The position numbers were made by a program, and so were the translations under genes. Below the pieces are notes generated by a model. It saw only the letters and a program-made list of their open reading frames with translations, was not told the DNA's origin and did no database searches. From Ctenosaura bakeri (lineage: Eukaryota > Chordata > Lepidosauria > Squamata > Iguanidae), in contig CAOLHI010001826.1 of assembly GCA_948474755.1 (NCBI GenBank), positions 1 through 64,000 on the forward strand: a stretch of DNA of 64,000 bases. The letters are read 5' to 3'. Of this stretch, positions 55,995-64,000 are shown one piece after another (position 1 is the stretch's first letter; the number at the start of each line of letters is the position of its first letter).

Positions 55995-56839
55995 TAAAAA
56001 CATTGCAAAACTTCTGGATACAATTTGAAAGCTTCTTCCAAAATACATGCAGGGATTATTTTCTTTTACTTTTCTCAGCTTCTACCATTCTTATGATTTC
56101 CATTTGGTAGCCAATTTATGCTTTTCTTAACATACTAGGGATAGCTGGTAAGGCAGCCTTATCTGCTTTTCCCTTTCCGTCTGTTTTGCTGTTCTTGTGT
56201 GCTCAGTAAGGGATTCCCAAAGCAGCTGCTGTTTATCTTGCCTGTGGTGAGCAGGCATACACAGCTACGGTAGAATCAATAAAGTAGAATTCCATTGTCT
56301 CCCACCTCAAGATTTATTGCATTGTTTACTGCATAATGCTCCAAACCAAAGTCATCAGCTAGTCATAGGATGAGGAGGAAAAGAGAGATGGGCATAGTGG
56401 ACATAAAATGACTTTATCAGAGGCTTTGTTAACTGAGGTTTCTTCTTCATGGTTTCTGTGACTCACACAAATGAGTCTACTGCATCTGCACAATGCATCA
56501 TTCTGAACCTTCTAGAGCAGTTATGTAAGTATTTTGGTGGTAGGGGCTCCTTCCTGGTCCATGTGACCAGCCCAATTCCCTCTCAAACACTTAATTCCTT
56601 TACATCTGCTGGAGCAGAAACATCAAAGGAACTGTTGATGAGGTGTATCACTTGTTCTTACTTCTTTCCTGGGTTTTTGACTATTGGACTGTCTTTTGCC
56701 TTCTTTTCTTTTGGATCTTGATTTGAGTTTGTCTCACAAACTCTTTCTAACATTTGACTTAGACTGTTTTTTAACTGTGTTTCTGAGTTGTGGACCTTTG
56801 GGAATGGTTTCCCTCAGTTATTTAAAATGCCCCTGATTC

Positions 56840-57405
56840 ATTCAAAAAATGTACCTTCTGTGAGATTGAGATTCCTGGTATAGATGGGCATTTATGTTGT
56901 TTAGTGTGCCTGGGAGACCAAAGTGCTGGATCTTGTACTTACTTTAAAGTGATGACACCTCAAGCATGTAAGGACCGTTCCTCTAGACTTTTGTATGAGC
57001 AAGTCTTGACAGCTACAGATACGCCCTCTGACTGCCTTTGGCTCCTTGATCCATCTCATCATTAAAAGGTCTTTACAAGATTCATGCGTTAGGGACTATG
57101 TCAAGAGGCCTGCTTCAGATTCCAGTTCAGCCTCGTTGTATGAAATGGGGTGCAAAGAATAGAAGCAATGGTATGGGTTTCAGCAGAATCCCACCACTCT
57201 TCTCTGTTTCAAGAAGCATGTTCAAATCCTGCTGTGGAGAAATCTCCTCGAGTGGTTCAAACCTCAGAGGGAAAGCTAGTCAAATCACTTCCTGATAATC
57301 CACAACTGTCCCCTGTTTGTTGTGTGAGGGTAAAGCAGTTAATTCTTCTGCACCAGTGACTCTGTCAGGAAAAGAAGCTGCTCATCCACCTCGTCATAAT
57401 CACCT
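56840..57405 (+). pseudogene. DIRS Gag remnant, N-terminal part
   Basis: The + strand reads 'IPGIDGHLCCLVCLGDQSAG' followed by 'SCTYFKVMTPQACKDRSSRL', a Cys/His cluster typical of DIRS-type Gag proteins. A Ser-rich region follows. Stops interrupt it and the CR1 inserts at its end. Confidence 0.6.
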
Positions 57406-57409
57406 CATC

Positions 57410-58822
57410 ATCAAGGTGGAAGAGAGCAAATGTTGTCCCCATCTTCAAGAAGGGAAAAAAAGAGTACCCCAATAATTATCGCCCAGTCAGCCTGACTTCA
57501 GTACCCAGAAAGATCATGGAGCAGATCATTAAGCAGTCTGTTTCTATTCATTTGGAAAGCAAAGCAGTAATCACAAGAAGTCAACATGGATTTCTCAAAA
57601 ATAAGTCATGCCAGACTAATCTTATCTCTTTTTATGATAGAGTTACTAGCTTGATAGATGAAGGGAATGCTGTGGATGTAGCATATCTCGATTTCAGTAA
57701 GGCCTTTGACAAAGTTCCCCGTGACATTCTTGCAACGAAGCTAGTAAAATGTGGGCTAGACACGGCTACTGTTAGTTGGATTTGTAATTGGTTGACCGAC
57801 CGAACCCAAAGGGTGATCATGAATGGCTGCTTTTCATCCTGGAGAGAAGTGACTACAGGATGCCACAGGGTTCTGTCCTGGGCCCAGTGCTGTTCAATAT
57901 TTTTATCAACGACTTGGATGAAGGAACAGAGGGTATGCTCATCAAATTTGCAGATGACACCAAATTGGAAGGGGTTGCCAATACACCAGAGGACAGGATC
58001 AAAATTCAAAATGACCTGGATAGATTGGAGAGCTGGGCCGAGGCTAACAAAATGAAATTCAACAGAGAGAAGTGTAAGGTCCTACACTTACGTAGAAAAA
58101 ATGGAATACAGAAATATAGGATGGGGACAAGTGGCTGGATAGCAGTACGTGTGAAAGGGATCTAGGAGTCTTCATAGACCACAAGCTGAACATGAGTCAG
58201 CAGTGTGATGCGGCAGCCAAGAAAGCCAGTGCAATTCTCGGTTTTATCAATCAGAGTATGGTGTCTAGATCGAGGGAGGTACTGGTACCACTCTACTCTG
58301 CTTTGGTTAGACCTCATCTTGAATACTGTGTCTAGTTCTGGGCACCCCAGTTCAAGAAGGATATTGACAAGCTGGAGCAAGTCCAGAGGAGGATGACCAA
58401 AATGGTGAGAGGACTGGAAGCCATGCCCTATGAGGATAGACTTAGAGAGCTGGGTATGTTTAGTCTGCAGAAGAGAAGGTTAAGAGGGGACATGATAGCC
58501 ATGTTTAAATATTTGAAGGGATGCCATGTAGAGGAAGGAGAGGGCTTGTTTTCTGCTGCTCCAGAGACCAGGACAAGGAGCAATGGATTCAAGCTTCAGG
58601 AAAGGAAATTCCACCTGAACCTCAGGAAGAACTTCCTGACAGTCAGGGCTGTCCGGCAGTGGAATGTGCTGCCTCAGAGTGTAGTGGAGGCTCCTTCCTT
58701 GGAGGTGTTTAAGCAGAGGCTTGATGGCCACCTGTCAGGAGTGCTTTGAGGGTGTTCCTGCATGGCAGGGGGTTGGACTGGATGGCCCCTGTGGTCTCTT
58801 CCAATTCTACATTTCTAAGGTG
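57410..58822 (+). mobile_element. 5'-truncated CR1 LINE inside the DIRS element
   Basis: The reverse transcriptase starts at 'ANVVPIFKKGKK' and 'NYRPVSLTSV', then 'STHGFL'-like text, 'DFSKAFDKVPRDIL', and after a frameshift near 57860 '[18 protein letters not shown]' and the catalytic 'FADDTKL'. The C-terminal part (from about 58165) has 'GFINQSM' and 'RPHLEYCV', one stop, then '[20 protein letters not shown]', ending 'FKQRLDGHL'. The 3' UTR ends 'ggactggatggcccctgtgg' and 'ccaattctac'. The endonuclease is missing. Frameshifts and stops make it inactive. Confidence 0.9.
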
Positions 58823-59860
58823 GCTGCTGAACAGCCTTTTCATTTTCACAGATATCTTGTATGACAGATTTGTGCAGATCTAGATCCATGAGTCATTACT
58901 CCTGTTCTCTGCACCAATGATAACAGTCACTGCTTTGACACTGAAGGGACAGACATGGTTTTTGGGAACTATGGCCAAAGGCAATATGAACACCACCACC
59001 ATCAGTTTGGATACTCTCAGTATTACTGGCACCATCATTCCCCTTCTTTGGAGTTAGATTACAAAAAGTATGATTGGCACCCCTTTCATGGCTTAAGGTC
59101 AGTTTACCACCAATGGGAACACCGACACTCCTTGCTGTGCCACCTATATAGTTAGTATTGATGATCACATTAGGCTTCACATCTTTCTCCTTCTGTTTCA
59201 AAGCTGATCAACATCTCCTTGATAGGAACAGCAGAAAGCCAAGTCTTTCCGCACATGTGCTTCACCTCCAGCTCAACCTTTTGCTTAACCTTTGAGTTCA
59301 ACTCAGGCTTCAGTTCCTCCACAGTGGGTTCAGTCTCTGATTTTGAGACTCCTTTGGGTTTCTCCTTCTCCACGCTGTGTTAACAAGCATTTAATTTATC
59401 ATTCCACATTGTTGGAGGATTTTGAGTTGAATTCTTCTTCCAGCTCTTTGGGCGTGCCAGCAATGCTTTCCCTGCCTGCTACCCTGGAAGACCATGAACC
59501 AGTTTCACCTACTGATGGCATTTGTACCCTCATGGAACAGATGATGAAGATGGCATGAGCACTATAGTTGTATATCAGGCAACCAGAAACCAAGACTGAG
59601 GATTCCATATACTATCAAATCCAAAAGAAAAGTCCCAACAACTGCCTCAATACCACTAGTGCCGTCTCCCTTCCACTACAGCTAGTTCTTCTACTATCCA
59701 ACCAAGGTCAAAAAAAGTAGTCTGTACTGTGTGGTGGAGTCTGATTCAGATTGGCATCTATATCACCCCAAATTGAACTCCATTATTGTTGAGGTGACAC
59801 AGTCTAAAATCTACATGGAAGAAAGTCAGCAATCCTGCTGATAAAGAGGATAGGAAATTA
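58823..59860 (+). pseudogene. DIRS Gag remnant, central part
   Basis: A His/Tyr-rich stretch ('EHHHHQFGYSQYYWHHH', about 58984-59034) is followed by text including 'LMEQMMKMA' and 'ALELYIRQPE', then 'NSIIVEVTQSK' in another frame. This is the layout of DIRS Gag: low-complexity spacer, helical block, then the 'hp-NS-iv' block. Several stops and frameshifts are present. Confidence 0.55.
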
Positions 59861-59870
59861 GTTCTGTTCC

Positions 59871-60582
59871 TTGGAAAAAGACAGAAATCGTAACAGTAAA
59901 TGAATGGCTCAGTAGATTGATGATAATTGTGGAAATGGGTAAATTGACAGAGAGGTTAAAAGGCATTCCAGAGCAAGACTTTAAAAAAAATTGACAATTA
60001 TTGATTGAATACTTGAGAGATAATGAAGGTGAAATGATTTTGAGGTTCTGAATTTGCTATTGTTATTTTGCTTTGTTATGAATAAAATGTTAAAGTTTTA
60101 TATCATGGAAATGAGTTAAAGAAAATGATAAAAACTTTCTTTTTTCTTTGTGGATGCATTATAATTAATTTATCCTTAACAATTTCATAGTATAGATATA
60201 GTTCAGATATTAAATATATACAATTCATAAATATATACATTAAGAATATGTTATTACCTATTAATTAAATAATTTTTACTATAAAAGTAAGGTTAATCAG
60301 CAAATGTTAATTTTGGTTATAGTAACTTTATTATGCTAGTGCTTGCATAATTTACTATTAGTAGTTGGTGATTGGGGTGCAAAACACTTTTTAATTGTGT
60401 GTTATTATTTTCAGGTAATTGTTTAGATTAGATGGGTTCGGTAGTTATTGTTTAGGTAGTATAAGTTAGATAGCTTAATTTAGAGTATTTTTAATGTGCT
60501 TTGTCTATTGTTTGTTCTTTGTTATGTTTTGTTTTTGTCATTTTTATATATACTTAATAGAATTATTAATTTAAAAACAAGA
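59871..60582 (+). mobile_element. 5'-truncated L1 3' end inside the DIRS element
   Basis: It starts with the end of L1 ORF2 ('TVNEWLSRLMIIVEMGKLTERL') and continues with an AT-rich 3' UTR and an A-rich end. The 11-bp 'agttctgttcc' at 59860-59870 recurs at 60583-60593, giving its target-site duplication. DIRS Gag text resumes directly after it. Confidence 0.8.
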
Positions 60583-60593
60583 AGTTCTGTTCC

Positions 60594-61010
60594 ACCACTG
60601 CTCTTTCCTTCAGTATTGCCAATTATGACACATGTATGGCCACATATCAACAGCACCTGCGAGAGAAGACGACACCTTTCCTGGCAAAATTATCTGAAGA
60701 TAAGCAGTTGTTGGTGGGGAGGGGTTGCAGAAGGAAGCTTACAATCTAGCTGCCCAGTAGTTGACCACTGCAAGGCCTATGACTGACTGCAGTGGTAGAA
60801 GTGTTGGCAGGGGCAGTCATACTTAGGAGACTTGTATACTTGCAGTTGTTTGGTTTGTCACAGCAAACTGGAATGACCATAGAGGATCTTCCTTTTGGTG
60901 AGGATGACCTCTTTAACAAGGAGATGGATGACAGGTTGGAACACATGCGTAAAATTAGTACAACTGCAAAGAAGTTTTGAATTCAGCCTCAAGCACACTT
61001 GTTGTCCCGA
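60594..61010 (+). pseudogene. DIRS Gag remnant, C-terminal part
   Basis: Frames read 'MATYQQHLREKTTPFLAKLS', then 'AVILRRLVYLQLFGLSQQTG', 'IEDLPFGEDDLFNKEMDDRL' and 'EHMRKISTTAKKF'. The 'LPFGED-LF' and 'KI-TAKKFG' blocks are typical of the last part of vertebrate DIRS Gag. Confidence 0.65.
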
Positions 61011-61049
61011 TCCCGTTATGGATGGTCTAGGTGATCCCTGGGACAAAAA

Positions 61050-61560
61050 TATTCATTCAGCCCTTCAGTGTCCAGACACTTGAAAACATCTGTGCTCCTG
61101 CTGTCTTTATCATGACAGTCTTTGACAGCTGTCATTGCACTCACAGGGTGAACACCAGGGACATCCAAGTGCTGTTTGGGTGCATGGCCTCTAAAATGTC
61201 ATTAACACAACACAGGATGCTTTGGGTATGTCCTCTGTAAGCCTGGTTCCTGCCCTGCTTTGATTCCCTTTTTGCCTCTCCATGGATGCATCTCACCTTA
61301 CCTGAGATATGTCCATTGATCCTTGGAATGGTGTCACATTGTCTTCAGGAAGTGGGGCACTCTGGAAATGGATCTCTTCACCTTGGCACAGAACTGAGAG
61401 TGCCACACCTACTGCTCCAGGGCACATTGGGAGAAGAGTGATGCCTTCCTGTTTCATTAGGGAGGCACCATCATATACATTTCTCCTTCATTTCCCCTCA
61501 TCAACAGTGTGATTGCCAAATTTGAAGAGACAAGGTAAAGTAAATCCTGATTACTCTATG
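61050..61560 (+). pseudogene. DIRS reverse transcriptase/RNase H remnants
   Basis: Short pieces remain: 'FIMTVFDSCHCTHRVNTRDI' from the end of the RT and 'WGTLEMDLFTLAQN' (a 'W-P-EIDLFAT'-like block) with 'CSRAHW' from the RNase H region. The catalytic RT core is absent, so a large internal deletion occurred. Confidence 0.5.
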
Positions 61561-61680
61561 GTGGCCCAGACCTTGGTTGTCTGGGCATCTTCGTCATCTC
61601 ACTTGGGGCTTCTATCCTAGGCTGCATGAGAGACTGGATCTTCTGATGCTGCACAGTAGGGAAGTAAGACATACAGATCT

Positions 61681-62760
61681 GTGCACTCTGAAGCTAACAG
61701 CTTGCAGGATGTTTCTTTAGACTTTCTTCAGACTCCAGTTTGGTGGATCATTGCAGCTGCACTTATGGCTACAGCCCAGTGGTACTATGCATATAAATGG
61801 TCCAAATTCTTTTCCTTTTTATCACCCAGAGGAATCTCTATGGACCAAGCACAAGTCCATCATGTGCTGAAGTTTCTCTTATCACTATCCAACAAAGGTC
61901 GCTTTCTCTCTTTCATCAGATGTTACCTGGTGGCAATTGCTACCAACTTTCAAATAATCAGTAAGCCTTCAAGCTTCCAGAACCTACTGGTTAAGCAGTT
62001 TCTGAAGGGCTACAAGAATCCTCTTCCACTAATGCTGGGACTTATACCTCAATGGAGCCTAGAGTTGGTCCTTTCACAGCTTTCAAATAAACTAAGCCAA
62101 TGGTGGTTTGTGACATTTTTCTACCTATCTGGAAGATGGCCTTCTTGGTGGTATTTACATTGGCCAGGCAAGATGGAGAACTGTGTGCCCTTTGTGTGGA
62201 CCTTCCAAAGCTGACGTTCCTTAAGGACATAGTCCTTAGACCTGACATTTCCTTTCTCTTGAAAATAATATTAGCCCTTCGTTTGAACAAGGACATTGTT
62301 TTACCTGCATTTATGCAGAACCCTACAGCTGACTTGGACCATACTTTGCACTGCCTTGATGTTAGATGAACTCTGGCCTTTAATGTCAACAGGACTGTTG
62401 ACTTTCACCAGTTTCAGAGACTCTGTGTGCTACTCCTCAAACAAGAAGGATGTACTTGTGCCATCTCAACACCTTTCTAAGTCAATCTTTTCCATCATGT
62501 CTCTGGTCTACAGACTGGAAATGAAAGACTTTCCTGTTTGTGTGCATAGCCACTTTACCAGAGCTCTATGGTTACTTTATCTGCCTTCCTGAAAGATGTA
62601 TCTCTGGAGGACATTTGCCAAGGCAGCTACTTGGTCTCAGCCCCAGACCTTTACTCCTTGTTATAGATTGGATGCCAGGTCCAGGGCTGACACTGCCTGT
62701 GGGAGAGCTGTGCTGTTTTCTTCTGTTGCATGACACTTCCACTGCCTTTGGTAAGTATCT
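61681..62760 (+). pseudogene. DIRS tyrosine recombinase remnant
   Basis: The first open part (to 62214) reads 'YKWSKFFSFLSPRGI', 'VHHVLKFLLSLSNKGRFLSF', 'LVKQFLKGYKNPLP' and 'IPQWSLELVLSQLS', the N-terminal part of a DIRS recombinase. After a frameshift near 62100 come 'MAFLVVFTLARQDGELCALC', 'VLRPDISFLLK', 'NPTADLDHTLHCLDVR' and then 'PSQHLSKSIFSIMSLVYRL'. The last block has 'DICQAATWSQPQTF' in the third frame. Three frames are needed, so no functional enzyme is made. Confidence 0.7.
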
Positions 62761-62808
62761 TGCTAGTGTCCTATTTATGTGAGCCACAGACACCATAAAG
62801 AAGAAGGA

Positions 62809-63095
62809 CAGGTTGCTTACCTGTAACCATAGTTCTTTGAGAGGGTCATCTCTGAGCCCATATAACACCCACCCATCCTTCCCTCTGTGGATGCTCTTTC
62901 TCCTTAGCTGCTGCTTCAGTGTCCAGGGAACTAAGAGTTTGAGCAGAAATTGGGCTGGTCATGTGGACAAAATGTTTATATAACAAATCTATAAGGTTCC
63001 AATTTATGCACTGAGCAGGCACAGTAAAGCCATTTATGTGAATTCACAGATGACAACTCAAAGTACTATGATTACAGCTAAGCAACCTTTCTGTA
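62809..63095. repeat. DIRS internal complementary region and right terminus
   Basis: 'aggttgcttacctgtaaccatagttctttgag' at 62810 is complementary to 'ctcaaagtactatgattacagctaagcaacct' ending at about 63091, with a few mismatches. Between them is the right terminal repeat ('gggctggtcatgtggac'). DIRS replication models use such complementarity to join termini. Confidence 0.65.
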
Positions 63096-63110
63096 CCTGT
63101 ACATGACTTT

Positions 63111-64000
63111 GGCAAAATCTTTTGATATAATATGAACCTTTCAGACTCTGTCCATGTCTTGTAAATAGAAAGTCTGTTGTGATTACACCAATGTAGTTAT
63201 ACAAGTGAACATAAAACTCATATAAAAACAATACACAAACTAGGAACTTTTGTTTAGGAAACAAGACTTCATGATGTAATTGCACTCTGTTTGCCTCCTT
63301 CCTTCTCTCCTCATATTACCCAAAGGCTCACTGGCAAAGCAGCTTACTGCAGCAACTGGTGCTGTTTCAAATGGCAGAACAATTCATACCACAAGTAAGG
63401 GTTTGTAAATGTATATAGCCTGTTCAAGCTAAAGAAAAGAAAATTACAGCAAACATGATACCAGTTTTCAAATATTTAAAAAGAGTGGCAGAGTAAACTG
63501 CAATTTATCAGAGGCACTGAAGGAAGGAAAAACACTATATTCAAGTTGCACCAGAACAGATTTATGGTAGATTTCAGGAACGTACTCTTGATAAGAATGC
63601 AGTGGAACAAATTCCCCAGAGCTGTGCAGAGACTCATGCTCTGGAGAGTTTATGCAGGGGATGGATGAGCAGTGGCTTGGAATAGTGTAACACATGCTAA
63701 TTTTGCCTGTGCATGAATTATTTCCAAGGCAGGGCAACGTTTTAGACCTGAGGGCTGGTTGATTGAGGAACATGCACGTGCATACAGTTCTCCTTCCATC
63801 TCTGCATGGAGGTCTAGATCTCTCTTGCTTGTGTGCTGAGATCTAGGATTTCCCTACCCCATCTTCTTGTGGTCTCAGCTGAGACAGCTGTTTCCTGGTT
63901 GCTGTTAGTGTTATATATATATATTTTAATTACCTTAATATCCCATCTTTCTTGCAACATGGAACTGAAGGTGACTCGCAGTGGTGGGGAGACAGCAACC
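63111..64000. other. Intron 2, unassigned
   Basis: Contains a short (TA)n tract near 63911-63922. No exon or recognised repeat. Confidence 0.35.

Larger units (their letters stand above)
56437..63110 (+). mobile_element. Degenerate DIRS-like retrotransposon with nested insertions
   Basis: DIRS elements are retrotransposons that integrate with a tyrosine recombinase and have inverted termini plus an internal complementary region. The left terminus (about 56437-56600) and the right terminus (about 62925-63060) are inverted copies sharing 'tgaccagcccaatt' and 'acaaatg'/'ataaatg' blocks. An internal region at 62809-62870 is complementary to 63035-63095. Between them lie Gag, RT/RNase H and recombinase remnants in that order, with frameshifts, stops and internal deletions. 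A CR1 (57410-58822) and an L1 fragment (59871-60582) inserted later. Not active. About 4.5 kb remain without the insertions. Confidence 0.8.
54257..64000 (+). other. IPO13: IPO13 intron 2 (continues past window)
   Basis: Starts with GTAAGT. The next expected coding text (after 'DAQR', 'YVNTLLKLIP' in human) was not found up to 64000, so this intron is at least 9.7 kb. It is filled largely by the transposon stack described in separate entries. From about 63110 to 64000 only short TA-rich and unassigned text was seen. Confidence 0.85.

Overview
The window is vertebrate nuclear DNA, almost certainly from a squamate reptile and more likely a lizard. It has two split genes with canonical GT-AG introns, two CpG islands, and a squamate-type repeat load. 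The repeats include tRNA-derived SINEs with a Bov-B/RTE-like tail, a 5S rRNA-derived SINE with the same kind of tail, CR1, L2-type and L1 LINEs, a DIRS-like retrotransposon, and hAT and Tigger/pogo-type DNA transposons. No bacterial features, CRISPR arrays, rRNA genes or intact tRNA genes are visible.

Two host genes are supported, both on the + strand. ARTN (artemin, a GDNF-family neurotrophic ligand) has two clear coding exons at 31859-32048 and 32352-32773, with an AU-rich 3' UTR reaching about 34.2 kb. Its start exon is not settled. Three candidate start exons all end in phase 0, two of them inside a CpG island at about 25.0-26.7 kb. IPO13 (importin-13, a nuclear transport receptor) starts in a second CpG island at about 37.7-38.9 kb. 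Coding exon 1 is 38821-38892, a 14.6-kb intron follows, and exon 2 is 53520-54256. The gene continues past the right edge. ARTN followed by IPO13 on one strand matches the mammalian order (ST3GAL3-ARTN-IPO13 in human). No ST3GAL3 exon was found in the left 25 kb.

Layout: 1-7.6 kb holds unassigned DNA and one SINE. 7.65-12.44 kb holds a young 5'-truncated L1 whose ORF2 is open except for one in-frame stop and which has matching target-site duplications. 12.5-25 kb holds old SINE, L1, CR1 and L2-type remnants, several nested, plus two Tigger-type MITEs. 25-34 kb holds the ARTN promoter region and gene. 34-38 kb is intergenic. 38.8 kb to the end is IPO13 and its repeat-filled introns. The right end (55.3-63.1 kb) is a stack of insertions: a decayed DIRS-like element with Gag, RT/RNase H and tyrosine recombinase remnants and inverted termini, itself interrupted by a CR1 and by a small L1 with its own target-site duplication.

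I found no new multi-gene system. The most unusual items are a roughly 460-bp MITE family present in three copies, the nested DIRS element with a separate lone DIRS terminus nearby, the alternative ARTN start exons together with a frame-preserving ARTN intron, and a short upstream ORF plus paired ZNF143/THAP11-like sites at the IPO13 promoter. All family assignments come from reading the sequence and remembered family signatures; no database search was run.
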